Assembly: GCA_003116975.1 (NCBI GenBank)
Contig: BGKB01000211.1
Coordinates: forward strand, 1 to 64,000
Length of the DNA: 64,000 bases
Direction of reading: 5' to 3'
DNA from: Aurantiochytrium sp. KH105
Taxonomy: Eukaryota; Sar; Bigyra; Thraustochytrida; Thraustochytriidae
This document shows, in pieces, positions 1 to 9,063 of this stretch (position 1 is its first letter; each line of letters starts with the position of its first letter). Below the pieces are notes generated by a model. The model was not told the DNA's origin and did not search any database. It was given only the letters and a program-made list of their open reading frames with translations. A program made the translations under genes and the position numbers.

Positions 1-36
1 AGCCAGGGCTATTAACAATGTTATTTAGAATCTATT

Positions 37-1167
37 TCAATCCTGGTCTTCGGCATGGATGTCAATGATGATGCGGCCACGGTTGCCGCCGTCTTCGCCA
101 AAGAGCTTGAGGAAGGCGCGCGGGGCCTTGGAAAGACCATGAATTACGTCCTCCTTGTACGTAATCTTGCCCTCCTTGAGCCAGTTGGTGAGGTCCTCCT
201 TTGCCTCCTTGAAGCGCTTGGCGTAGTTGGATACAATAAAGCCTTCCATGCGAGAGCTTGTGATGATGAGCTGCGTGTACGCGGACGGACCGGGTGCCGG
301 CGTGGTGTCGTTGTAGCCAGAGATGGCTCCGCACACGACGATGCGCGCCTTGAAGTTGATCTGCTTGAAGACCTCGTTGAGAATCCATCCGCCCACATTG
401 TCAAAGTAAATGTCGACGCCGTCCGGACAAGCCTTGCGCAGCGCGCGAGCAAAGTCCTCGCCTTCGTCCTGCTTGTAGTCAATAGCCTCGTCCACGCCGA
501 GGTCATCGATGAGCCACTGGCACTTTTCGGATCCACCTGCGATGCCGATCACGCGGCAGCCAAAGACGTGCTTGGCAATCTGGCAGACCATGCTACCCGT
601 GGCGCCAGCGGCGGCACTCACGACAATGGTATCGCCCTCCTTGGGCTGGCCGATTTCAATGAGTCCAAAGTACGCTGTCAGGCCCGTGGTACCGAGGGCG
701 CCAAGGTGCACGCTTGCGGGGATATCGTCCGAGATGTCAATCTTCGTTACCTTGGACGCCTCTGCGATGCCGTACTCGGCCCAGCCAACCTCGATTCTGC
801 ACAAGACCCAGTCTCCTTCTTGAAGAGAGCTATCGCACGAGGCCATCACCTGGCCCACGGAGGATCCGCGCATGACAGCGCCAAGTTCCACAGGCGGCAT
901 GTAGCTCTTCCGGTCCATCATCCACCCGCGCATCGCTGGGTCCAAGGTGAGGTACACGTTCTTGATGAGTACCTCACCGTCCTTGAGGTCGTCTTCGCTG
1001 GGCATCGGTGCCTCCTGGTACACAAGGTCTTGTCCTGGCACCGGCTTGCCCACGGGCCTCTTCTCTAGACGCACCACATGCTGCTGCTGCTGCGCCATCG
1101 TCTGCTTTTCCTCTTTCGCCTCTTGTTGCTCCTTCTTTTGCTTGTTCTTGCTCCTGCTCGCTCCCAT
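37..1167 (-). CDS. MDR-family NADP-dependent oxidoreductase (prostaglandin reductase / CurA-like)
   Basis: Probable zinc-independent medium-chain reductase that reduces an alkenal, enone or quinone with NADPH in the cytosol. The frame gives 376 residues from the ATG at 1165-1167. Seen: an N-terminal GroES-like half with the family's LTLDPAMRGWM segment, then GTTGLTAYFGL and the nucleotide-binding loop SAAAGATGS, then a Rossmann half with DIYFDNVGG and a C-terminal GRIIIDI. This matches the PTGR/leukotriene B4 dehydrogenase/CurA branch, where the catalytic zinc ligands are absent. An internal ATG at 1096-1098 (MAQQQQ) would give 353 residues, nearer the usual family length; the 23 extra residues are a Lys/Gln/Glu-rich stretch and may not be translated. 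The stop lies 37 bases from the window edge. The substrate cannot be told from sequence. Confidence 0.9.
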   Translation of the reverse strand: MGASRSKNKQKKEQQEAKEEKQTMAQQQQHVVRLEKRPVGKPVPGQDLVYQEAPMPSEDDLKDGEVLIKNVYLTLDPAMRGWMMDRKSYMPPVELGAVMRGSSVGQVMASCDSSLQEGDWVLCRIEVGWAEYGIAEASKVTKIDISDDIPASVHLGALGTTGLTAYFGLIEIGQPKEGDTIVVSAAAGATGSMVCQIAKHVFGCRVIGIAGGSEKCQWLIDDLGVDEAIDYKQDEGEDFARALRKACPDGVDIYFDNVGGWILNEVFKQINFKARIVVCGAISGYNDTTPAPGPSAYTQLIITSSRMEGFIVSNYAKRFKEAKEDLTNWLKEGKITYKEDVIHGLSKAPRAFLKLFGEDGGNRGRIIIDIHAEDQD

Positions 1168-2443
1168 GGGTCGGGGACTCTCGCGTTCGGGATCTGCAGC
1201 ACCCTCTGCAGACCCTGTCGGCAGCGACTATTTACTTGCCTCACAGTCAAGGCGAGCCGCCACCGGCGCGGCACGCACCTCGTGGTCGGAATGCGCCCAC
1301 CGCCTCGCCTCGCCTCGCCTCGAACTATGCACCGATGCACGTCGTGCTGTGAATCCGTGCCGACCCTTGCCGCATGTTGCCGACCTTTGCCTTCGCAGCA
1401 TCACATCTGCTACTGGCTGCACATGCCGCTCCCCACGCAGTCTAACTATACGTCCCAAGTTGCGCCCCTCGCGCGATTCGACCGGTTTCTCCGGGCCGCC
1501 ATGGCTGTGATTCGCAGCACAGGCTTACCCTGCCAAGCCCGAGCGTTCGTTCGGCTCGGCTTGCTTGCTCTGCACTACACTGCTGCTGATGTGCCTGCCT
1601 CCGACAGCGACTGCAGCTGCGACCAGCCCCGGCACGCGGGCGTGGCACGGACGGCCGTGCGGTCCGCACCGAGCGCCGCGCCGCGCCGGGTTCTAGCGGA
1701 GCCGCTCCCCTTCATGAAGCATGCGCACGGCCGTGTACCACACGCGGTGCGGAGACCGTGGCAGGATCGGGACCGTCAGTCCACCCCGCCTGCCTCGTGC
1801 GATCATCTCTCATGACTGTCCGGGGCAAGGGCGGGTGGGTGATCGCTTGGGACCATGTCCGAGTGACCTGCGCCAGCCGCACCGCTGCCATGTCTGCCGT
1901 GCGGCGTACGATAGAGTAGCAAAGATGGCTGGAGCGCAGGGATCGACGCGACGCGCGGCACGGGCGAAACCAGGTGTTGGCATGGATCGAGGGCTCGGAG
2001 ACTGACCGAGTTGTGCTGACTGTGGCGGAGTGACACACCCGAGAGGACCAAAGCAACCTCCGAAGAAATGACGAATGAAGCAAGGGATGGCTGTCGGTGA
2101 CTCGGCGAGACGAATCGCCGACCCCGAAAAAGCGTCAAGAGAACAACTGAGAGCAGCTGCAGCTGCAGAAGGATGGTGTTGGGAGAAAAAAAGAAAAGGA
2201 AAAGATGACTTTCTTGGTTGCATTTGCAGTTGCATTTGTTTTTGCAGTTGCAGTTGCACTTGCCATCGCGTTGACATCGACGATCGACTGCGAGTGCAAG
2301 ACATTGCTTTGTACGTGTATACATGGTAGCGCCGCCGAGCTACAACTACTGTGCACGTACAGTACGACGTGCTGGCAGTGGCTTGAAAAGAGAGAGAGAG
2401 AGGAGAATAAAGAGAAGAAATCACGAAGCATTTAGGGTCCAGG
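1168..2443. other. Intergenic, no gene seen
   Basis: Upstream region of the oxidoreductase and downstream region of the acyltransferase, which run in the same direction. The open frames here have no domain or plausible composition. A TTGCAG/TTGCA-rich stretch lies at about 2215-2270, a CTGCAGCTGCAG run near 2155, and a GA-rich run at about 2385-2420. Confidence 0.6.
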
Positions 2444-3472
2444 CTATTTATTTTTCTTACCATACAACGAGGATGAATGATAGTACTCGAGAAAGTCAAA
2501 GTAGACCGAATGCGAGAGCGCTACTTGTTTGACACCACGGTTGCCTACTGCCGAGGCCAGGAGCGAGCGCACGTCCGTCTCGGGATGATTATTGGCGCGA
2601 TTCTCGCGCTCGGCCGTCCAGACCTCGTAGGGGACCAGATTGACGTACATTGTGTTGCGGAACATGGAGCACGCGCGGAACAAGTAGGTCAAGATGCCAT
2701 CGACAGGATTGCAAGGTGACCAGGCGACATGCGGGTAGGAAAAGGCCGTAATGTGAGCACGTGTGGTGCCATCATGAAAAGCCGTGTCCTGCGCCAAGGC
2801 CGGGACAAATTCCATCACAGCCTTGCCATTTGTTCGCGCGCCCTCGGCAAAGACGGCAAGAGGAAAGTCGGCGCTGCCTTGCAATTCTGTGATGCGGGCC
2901 TTGCCTCCGTTGCACGGCGCCTTCGAAGGGTCAATGCCATGATATGCGGCTCGCTTGAGGGCGCCCACGAGACCAACTTGTTTGAATCCGTTGCCATCAG
3001 GGAGCGAGGGGACAGCAAAGTCAGCGCTAAAGCGGGCATACAGGTAGAACACTTCAACAATCGAAGTGGAGTTGAAGAGGAGGAGGTCTCCGCGACGAAC
3101 GGTGCGGCCGAACGACTGAAGAGCCTCTTGCGAATCACTGACACCCTTTTTGCTGAGTTTGCCAAGACGAAGGCGACGCGGATCCGGCAATGCCTCGCCG
3201 ATCGTCCAAAAGCCCAACAGCAATAGCACCAGGCGCACAAGCGGACGCGTTATGATAAGGCGCACAAGAGCACGAAGAGGTCGTGCCATCACGACCGTCT
3301 CGAGCCCGAGGCCCACCGCAAGAACGAGTCCTACTCCAAACAGGAGCACGAGCTTGACCACCGCAAGCACCGCGCCTGCTGCTGCCACGGGCAGCGCGCG
3401 GCTCTGTCGCCCGTTCGGGACGAACGGGTTAATCCCGTTCGACTTGTCCTCCCATCGTGTAAACTTCTCCAT
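2444..3472 (-). CDS. PlsC-type lysophospholipid acyltransferase (LOA1/AUP1-like), ER membrane
   Basis: Probably transfers an acyl group to a lysophospholipid, or is a degenerate relative of such enzymes, in the ER or lipid-droplet membrane. The open frame extends to 3541 but begins with TTG; the first ATG is at 3470-3472 (MEKFTRWEDK), giving 342 residues. Seen: hydrophobic segments at about 30-60 and 78-92; NSTSIVE (134-140) where the family has block I NHxxxxD, so the usual histidine is missing; FAEGARTNGK (208-217) as block III, normally FPEGTxS/TNG; and a later VPYEVW segment. The protein ends in KKNK, which fits a KKxx COPI retrieval signal. The TNG form of block III resembles fungal LOA1/Vps66 and AUP1. 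Acyltransferase activity is inference because block I is atypical. Confidence 0.75.
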   Translation of the reverse strand: MEKFTRWEDKSNGINPFVPNGRQSRALPVAAAGAVLAVVKLVLLFGVGLVLAVGLGLETVVMARPLRALVRLIITRPLVRLVLLLLGFWTIGEALPDPRRLRLGKLSKKGVSDSQEALQSFGRTVRRGDLLLFNSTSIVEVFYLYARFSADFAVPSLPDGNGFKQVGLVGALKRAAYHGIDPSKAPCNGGKARITELQGSADFPLAVFAEGARTNGKAVMEFVPALAQDTAFHDGTTRAHITAFSYPHVAWSPCNPVDGILTYLFRACSMFRNTMYVNLVPYEVWTAERENRANNHPETDVRSLLASAVGNRGVKQVALSHSVYFDFLEYYHSSSLYGKKNK

Positions 3473-3700
3473 GCCTGCTTGCTTGCCTGCTCGCTTGCTG
3501 CCAGACGGTCGCTCGTTTGATCGACCGAGCCGGCTGTGCAAGTACGTACTTGGTTGCCCGCGCGGCCTTCCGGCTCGACGGACCTGACGGTCGTCGGAGT
3601 TCCGCTTGCCAGTCTGCCGTGCGTGCGACGTTGCCCACTCCTACATGGAGAAAAAAGAAAAGAAAAAAGGGCCCCTGAAAAACGAAGCAGGCCGAGCTGA

Positions 3701-4082
3701 AGCAAGCGACTGCGAGAAGCAGCAAAAGAGTCACATGATTTTTTACATCCATGCAGAGCGAGCTGACAGTCGACATAACCAACTGATCCCGCCAAAAAAC
3801 AAATGAAAGAAACGAAGTGGATAAGAGCAGTAGGCTACTACCGGAGCAAGCGACTGCGAGAAGCAGCAAAAGAGTCACATGATTTTTTACATCCACGCAG
3901 AGCGAGCTGACAGTCGACATAACCAACTGATCCCGCCAAAAAACAAATGAAAGAAACGAAGTGGATAAGAGCAGTAGGCTACTACCGGAGCAAGCGACTG
4001 CGAGAAGCAGCAAAAGAGTCACATGATTTTTTACATCCATCCAGAGCGAGCTGACAGTCGACCCAACCGACTGAGCCCGCCG
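3701..4082. repeat. 144-bp direct tandem repeat, about 2.6 copies
   Basis: Copies begin at 3701, 3845 and 3989 with the same AGCAAGCGACTGCGAG start, so the period is exactly 144 bp. Copies 1 and 2 are almost identical; copy 3 diverges and ends near 4082. The array lies just upstream of the minus-strand acyltransferase gene. Because 144 is a multiple of three, a minus-strand frame of 48-residue hydrophobic repeats stays open, but it has no recognisable protein features. Confidence 0.92.
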
Positions 4083-4087
4083 TCAAG

Positions 4088-4160
4088 ATATGCGTGTGCG
4101 TGCGTACTTGTGTGTGTGTGCGTGTGCGCGCGCGTGTGCGCGTGTGTTCGTGCGAGAGAC
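4088..4160. repeat. Alternating purine-pyrimidine (GT/GC)n tract
   Basis: About 70 bp of TGTGTG, CGTGCG and GCGCGC in near-perfect purine-pyrimidine alternation, the kind of sequence able to adopt Z-DNA. It immediately follows the 144-bp repeat array. Confidence 0.85.
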
Positions 4161-4326
4161 AAGGGAGAGGGGAAAGAAAAAAGGCAAAGCTGCTGCAGCC
4201 TTTCATTTTCCTTCTCCTTCGCGTGGCCCCCGAATAAAAAAGGCTCTCGCTGATTGCCAGCCGGGATGCAGCGTGCAAAGCGTCGTCGCGAGACGCACAA
4301 GCGCCCAGCTTGACAGAGACCTAAAC

Positions 4327-4550
4327 CTACTCTTCTGTGTTTTGCTGCGCCTGCTCCGAGTCCATGTCAAGAAAGAGACGAAAGATTTGCAAAAATGCCG
4401 AACCGACAACGACAAAGAGGAAAAACGCCACGAGAAAGTTGCTCACAGGTCGCTCATCCTTTTCCTTTTGCTTCGACGAAACCTCGCCAGGACGCCGCTG
4501 CTGCGCCTGGAGCGTCCGGGTGCGGCGACCCTTGTTACGTGGAATTGGTG
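4327..4550 (-). CDS. RAMP4/SERP1-like stress-associated ER protein, C-terminal exon
   Basis: Small tail-anchored ER protein of the RAMP4 (SERP1/Ysy6) family, which associates with Sec61. Seen: after a basic stretch, ERPVSNFLVAFF then FLFVVVGSAFLQIFRL, closely following the family's C-terminal membrane segment (LLALFIFVVCGSAIFQII in animals), and a short acidic tail. The frame has a stop just upstream and no usable ATG, so the N-terminal part must lie in another exon. A likely acceptor (CCCTTTAG) ends at 4551 on the + numbering, preceded by a CTGAC branch-point-like sequence; a GTATGT at about 4623 is one possible donor. I could not find the first exon with its QRxxNEK-type motif, so the gene is reported as partial. 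Confidence 0.6.
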
Positions 4551-5777
4551 CTAAAGGGGCATTCAATCGTCAGCTTACCGCCCGTCTCACCTATACTTGT
4601 CGCACACGTTTCAAAACATACCCATTCTCCTTTGCTACTTCTTGTGAGCTTGCTCCCTGTCCTCCTCGCTCGTGCTGGCTGCCCGCGCAAGCGTCCTCGA
4701 GTTGCGTCTCTGCTCTTGGATATTTTGCGGATACAGATTGGGAAGAACCGGGTCGTAAACCGCCTGCCTGTTCGTCAGTCCTTCTCGCTCGTCGTGCCTT
4801 TCCCTCCCTCCTCCGGCCCAAAGGCGTCTGCTTCCAGGCTGTCTCGCTCCGCGAAGGGCCAAAGACATCCACCACGGAGCGGCCGAGCTCCGGCCGCCGC
4901 CTCGAGGGCCTCCGCCGGCTCGCCGCCCGCGTCCGAGCCAGCCTGGCAACGACATTTCGGCCCTGCCGGATCCTCTCGCGACCCATCGCCGCCCGGGCGC
5001 TCGCGCTCGGGCGCGCCTCCGGCAGCTGCGCCCCTCTGCGGCGGCGTCGAAGCGGGCGCGCCCTCGCGGCGCCCGCGGGCCCGCGCTTCTGCGCGCCGCG
5101 GCGACCTACCTCCTCGTTGTGGATCTCCTCGACGTCGCCGTCGCCCTCCTCGCCCTCTCTCGCCGGCTGGCTCCGCGGTCCTCTGCGCACCGGCACCTTT
5201 GTGCCCCCTCCGCGGGCGGCACATTCGTGCCCCCGCCCCTGCGCAACCCTTTCATCGCCCGTTTGCCCCTTCCGCGCCGCTTCTCCCGCGGACGCCGGGC
5301 CTTTCGCACGCGCGGCGGCCCCTTTCTCCTATTTTCCCGAAAACCCGAACACCCTAACCCTAGCCTCTGCCACCCCCCTTGACGCCTATGATTCCAATAG
5401 TGAACACCTAGAAAAGGACGGCGAGGTTGACACCGGTGAAACCGGGGAAATAGTGGTTGGTGGTGGGTGTAAGCAGGCGGTCCTAAACCGGGCGTCGGCG
5501 TGGGTATAAAGTGCGCCCCGCGGCGTAAGCAGGCGGCGCCGGGGCCACTCTTTTCGCGCCTAGTGGCGGCGGCGGATAGCGGACTTGCGGGGCAGAGTTG
5601 CAAGTGCGGAAAGGGGCGATAGCGCACTTGCGGCGCGGGGCGCAAGAGGGAGACGAGCGGAGAGCAAGGGCGGCAAGCAGGGAGGCAGAAAGAAAGAAGG
5701 GCGCCAAGCAGCAAAAGAGCTTCGACTGGCAGCAGAGCGAGGAGGAGCAGCACCCGCGCGCGGAGGAGGTCGTCAAG
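4551..5777. other. GC-rich divergent upstream region of RAMP4-like gene and RPS9
   Basis: Holds the unlocated 5' part of the RAMP4-like gene and the promoter of RPS9. The long open frames across 4600-5350 follow from extreme GC content and show no domain. A CCCTAACCCTAG sequence, resembling a telobox, lies at about 5350-5361, some 420 bp before the RPS9 ATG. Confidence 0.55.
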
Positions 5778-6734
5778 ATGCCCAAGATCAGCCGGCACCG
5801 CAACTTCAGCAAGGTCTCGAACCCGCCCCGCCGCCCGTACGAGAAGGAGCGCCTCGACCAGGTACGTCGCGCTCGCGAGCGCAGCATGGACGGAGGGATG
5901 GAGGGATGGTGGCCGCCACGGCCTGTCTGTGGCTGGTTGGCCGGCCGGACGACCACCGTGCCAACGAACAGAGGACGCATCGCAACGGGATGAGCGCACA
6001 GCAGTGGAAGGGATACACTGCTTGTGCGCGCCTGTTCGCGTGCGCCATGCTATGCTCCACCACGAGTGTAGGATGGACGGGGAGAAAGAACCCGCCTTGT
6101 TTTGTTCAACCTCCCTTTTCCCTTGGTCTACATGACGATGCTTTCTGATTGATCGCGATCAGTCGATGGCACAAAGGAACGAACAATGGACTAACTCTCT
6201 GACTGCTTTATCGTGATGCGAACGCAATCTTGAAAAACACAGGAGCTCAAGCTCTGCGGTGAGTATGGTCTCCGCTGCAAGCGCGAGATCTGGCGCACTC
6301 AGCTGATCCTCGCCAAGATCCGTGCCGCCGCCCGTGAGCTCCTCACCCTTGACGAGAAGCACGAGCGCCGCATCTTCGAGGGCCAGGCTCTCCTTCGCCG
6401 CATGGTTCGCTACGGTCTCCTTACCGAGGACGAGCAGAAGCTGGATTACGTGCTCCAGCTCACCACCCAGCGCCTGCTCGAGCGCCGCCTCCAGACCAAG
6501 GTCTTCAAGCAGGGCCTTGCCAAGAGCGTCCACCACGCTCGCGTCCTCATCAGGCAGCGTCACATTCGCGTCGGCAAGCGCATGGTTAACGTGCCCAGCT
6601 TCATGCTCCGCACCGACTCCGAGAAGCACGTCGATTATTCCTTTACCTCTCCCTTTGGCCAGGGCCGACCGGGCCGCGTCAAGCGCAAGTCCATGGCTTC
6701 GGGCGGCGGTGACGCTGAGGAGGCCGATGAGTAA
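5778..6734 (+). CDS. RPS9: 40S ribosomal protein S9 (uS4), two exons
   Basis: Small-subunit ribosomal protein needed for 40S assembly and decoding accuracy. Exon 1 is 5778-5861 (28 codons, [10 protein letters not shown] to ERLDQ). The intron is 5862-6242 (381 bp, GTACGT...ACACAG, phase 0). Exon 2 is 6243-6734. The product is 191 residues and follows eukaryotic S9 throughout: [49 protein letters not shown] and [15 protein letters not shown] of the S4 RNA-binding domain, then GRPGRVKRK and an acidic tail. The splice junction falls between DQ and ELKL, inside a motif conserved in other eukaryotes, which confirms the join. Open frames inside the intron are not genes. Confidence 0.97.
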
Positions 6735-7089
6735 ACACCAGAGCAATCATTTACAACCCATACGTGCATTCCAATTTACCTCCTCTTCCCTCTTGTTGGC
6801 AACCTCGACAGTCTTGTCTGTAGCTTCTCTTACTTGGTGCTTTATGGCTCCGCGGCAAATGAGCCTTGTTTTGTTCGCAAGACGGCTGCGAAAGGAATAG
6901 GCAATTCGCTTTCTTCTTGCATGATGTCAAATGAAACATGTTGCATTCAAGCTGTGCTGGAAACAATGAGTTTTTTTCTGTGTGCACTGCAGGCAATGAA
7001 TAAATTTGAGCAATGCTTTGCCTCGTGACCTCACCAGCGATTCTACAAACGCTTGGCTGGCCTTTCGTGATGCCAAATTTGAATAAAAA
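6735..7089. other. Intergenic, no gene seen
   Basis: AT-richer sequence downstream of RPS9. Nothing recognisable was seen before the decayed CoA-transferase fragment that starts near 7090. Confidence 0.6.
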
Positions 7090-7262
7090 AGCTCACTGTC
7101 AATCACATTGCAGCGGACGAAAATCCGGTGGTCTCGTCCGTGAGCGTATACAGAGTACACAACGAGATTTCTGCGTGTGCTTGCTGGCCACAAGGTGTCT
7201 TCAAGAACAACCTTGAGGTTGCGCGTGCTGACAGGAACGTGAACTTGTGCAATCATTCCATG
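7090..7262 (-). pseudogene. Decayed copy of the 3' end of the neighbouring CoA-transferase gene
   Basis: A minus-strand reading (MIAQVHVP, TRNLKV, DTLWPA, then a segment ending HGR) matches the C-terminus of the intact gene at 7684-9063 (MIEEVHVP, NRNLKI, ATLWPGAE). DNA similarity continues past the stop: CACTGTCAATCA at about 7096 and a CGTCCGTGAGCG-like segment match the 3' end at about 7674-7750. The copy has deletions and shifted frames, so it is a non-functional partial duplicate in the same orientation about 570 bp away. Confidence 0.75.
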
Positions 7263-7324
7263 CGCAAAGACCTTGTCTTGCGGATCTCATCTCGAATGAA
7301 GTGAAACGTCCTCCATCCAACTTG

Positions 7325-7560
7325 TATTGGAAGGAATGAGCTCACCAAGGAATGCTTTTCCAAATTGAACTCGAAAGAATTAGCTTTCCAAAATATGATT
7401 TCTCCAACTTGTAGTACTCGAAAGAATTTGCTCCCCAAAAATATGGTTTCTCCAACTTGTAGTACTGGAAAAACTTAGCTTCCCCCAAAAGTGCGTTCTG
7501 CATCTTGTAGTATACTGGCAAAAGAATTGCTTTCCAAAATTGTACTGGAAAAAAAGAAGT
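7325..7560. repeat. Degenerate tandem repeat, unit about 55-60 bp
   Basis: Repeated blocks of the type 'AGCTTTCCAAAATATG, TTTCTCCAACTTGTAGTACT, GGAAAGAAT' recur at least four times with substitutions and small indels. The stretch sits between the intact CoA-transferase gene and its decayed copy. Confidence 0.7.
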
Positions 7561-7683
7561 CACAAAGGAATGTTTTGCCATGAGATCACACCAGCCAACA
7601 CCAAGTCAACTCAAATCGAACACGTGGCTGAGGCCATCAAAACAAAGATAAAGAAAAGTTATAATAAAAGGATTCACTGTCAA

Positions 7684-9063
7684 TCATGCCGAGGCGGAAG
7701 AAGGTCCGGCGCCCGCGGGCCACAGCAAAGCGCCCTCATCCGTGAGCGCCTGGATCTGCTCCGGGGTGTACCCAACGAGGTCAAGAATCTCCTGCGTGTG
7801 CTCGCCAAGTTCAGCTCCCGGCCACAAGGTTGCTCCCGGCGTCTTGGAGAACTTGGGCGCCATACCAGGAATCTTGAGGTTACGGTTGAGGGCAGGAACG
7901 TGGACTTCCTCAATCATTCCGCGCGCCTTGTACTGCGGGTCATCAACGATGTCCTCAATCGAGTAAATGAGACCGTTGGGGACCTGGGCCTTATTGACGC
8001 AGTCCATCACTTCTTGTGCCGTGTGCTGCTGCGCCCAATCGCCAATGACCTTGTCCAAATACTCTTGGTGCTCTACGCGCTTTTGGTTATCGCTGTACTT
8101 TTCATCCTCGGCAATGTCAGGGCGGCCAATCTGGAGCATGAGCCGCTTGAAAAGCGCATTCGAGTTTGAACCAATCACCACGGCCTTGCCGTCGCTCGTG
8201 GGGTACGTGTTGGTCGGGACAATGCCCGTCACGGTCGACCCCGAGGGCTCCCGCACAAGGCCCTCGCCATCGTAATCAGGCAAGACGCCCTCCATGATTT
8301 GCCAGACTGACTCGAAAATGCTTGCGTCCACGACCTGAAACTTGGCGTCCGGGTTGCTTCCCTTTTGACGCGCAAAAAGTGCCATGGCCGTTCCCATGGC
8401 GCCGTGAATCCCTGCCAGTGTGTCGCCCAAGCTCAGGTTCGGGCGCACCGAGGGGCGATCGGGAAAGCCGTTTACGTACCGAAAGCCGCCCATGGCCTCG
8501 CACGAAGAGGCAAAGCCCGGTCGAGGAGCATAAGGTCCGTCCTGGCCATAGCCGCTCACGCGAGTGTACACGAGGTCGTTTACCTTGGCAATGTCGTCGG
8601 GCCCAAGTCCCCAGCTTTCCATCTTGCCCGGTCGAAAGTTCTCGAGCAGCACGTCGGCATCCTTGCAAAGGTCGCGCACGAGCTGCTGGGCGCCTGGCTT
8701 TTTCAAGTCGAGCTCGATCGACTTTTTGTTGCGCCCAATAGATCTCCACCACCACGAGGTCCCTGTCGGATCAACGTTGCGAAACTTGCGCACCTGATCG
8801 CCCCCAGGTGGCTCGATCTTGATGCACTCTGCGCCGTAGTACGCCAAGATCGTGCCGGCCTGCGGGCCTGCAATAAAGTTGCCAACCTCAATCACACGCA
8901 CGCCTGCGAGCGGGCCTTGCGGCTTCCGTTCCTCCTTGGCTCCGTCCTCGGCCGTCGTCGAGAGCATTCTCGCTGCCGCCGCATTCTTGGCCGCGTCCAC
9001 GCCGCCACTGGCGCCCGCAAGCCGCACGCGCAGACGCGCCGCGCCGCCACGATGCATCATCAT
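7684..9063 (-). CDS. Family III CoA-transferase (CaiB/BaiF; SUGCT-like), probably mitochondrial
   Basis: Moves CoA between carboxylic acids through an aspartyl-CoA intermediate; the closest eukaryotic type is succinyl-CoA:glutarate CoA-transferase. The protein has 459 residues from the ATG at 9061-9063. Residues 1 to about 40 are rich in Arg, Ala and Ser with no acidic residue until Asp23 and look like a mitochondrial presequence. Seen: PLAGVRVIEVGNFIAGP (51-67), AECIKIEPPGGD (78-89), NKKSIELDLK (112-121), ENFRPGKM (141-148), SGYGQDGPY (170-178) and SLGDTLAGIHG, whose Asp214 aligns with the catalytic aspartate of the family. Length is usual. Substrates cannot be assigned from sequence; an alpha-methylacyl-CoA racemase-type role is less likely. 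Confidence 0.9.
   Translation of the reverse strand: MMMHRGGAARLRVRLAGASGGVDAAKNAAAARMLSTTAEDGAKEERKPQGPLAGVRVIEVGNFIAGPQAGTILAYYGAECIKIEPPGGDQVRKFRNVDPTGTSWWWRSIGRNKKSIELDLKKPGAQQLVRDLCKDADVLLENFRPGKMESWGLGPDDIAKVNDLVYTRVSGYGQDGPYAPRPGFASSCEAMGGFRYVNGFPDRPSVRPNLSLGDTLAGIHGAMGTAMALFARQKGSNPDAKFQVVDASIFESVWQIMEGVLPDYDGEGLVREPSGSTVTGIVPTNTYPTSDGKAVVIGSNSNALFKRLMLQIGRPDIAEDEKYSDNQKRVEHQEYLDKVIGDWAQQHTAQEVMDCVNKAQVPNGLIYSIEDIVDDPQYKARGMIEEVHVPALNRNLKIPGMAPKFSKTPGATLWPGAELGEHTQEILDLVGYTPEQIQALTDEGALLWPAGAGPSSASA

Noticed and set aside
55..1068. 337-codon plus-strand frame opposite the first oxidoreductase
   Set aside because: Antisense shadow of a well-supported MDR gene, a usual effect of GC-rich codon use.
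3429..4040. Minus-strand frame of repeated 48-residue hydrophobic units
   Set aside because: It exists because the 144-bp repeat is a multiple of three. No conserved features, and its 3' part overlaps the acyltransferase leader in another frame.
4337..5509. 390-codon plus-strand frame
   Set aside because: Antisense to the RAMP4-like exon and to GC-rich promoter DNA; no domain or plausible composition.
5862..6242. Possible C/D-box snoRNA inside the RPS9 intron (ATGACGA near 6132, CTGA near 6199)
   Set aside because: The C box has a mismatch, no convincing terminal stem was seen and no guide match could be tested.
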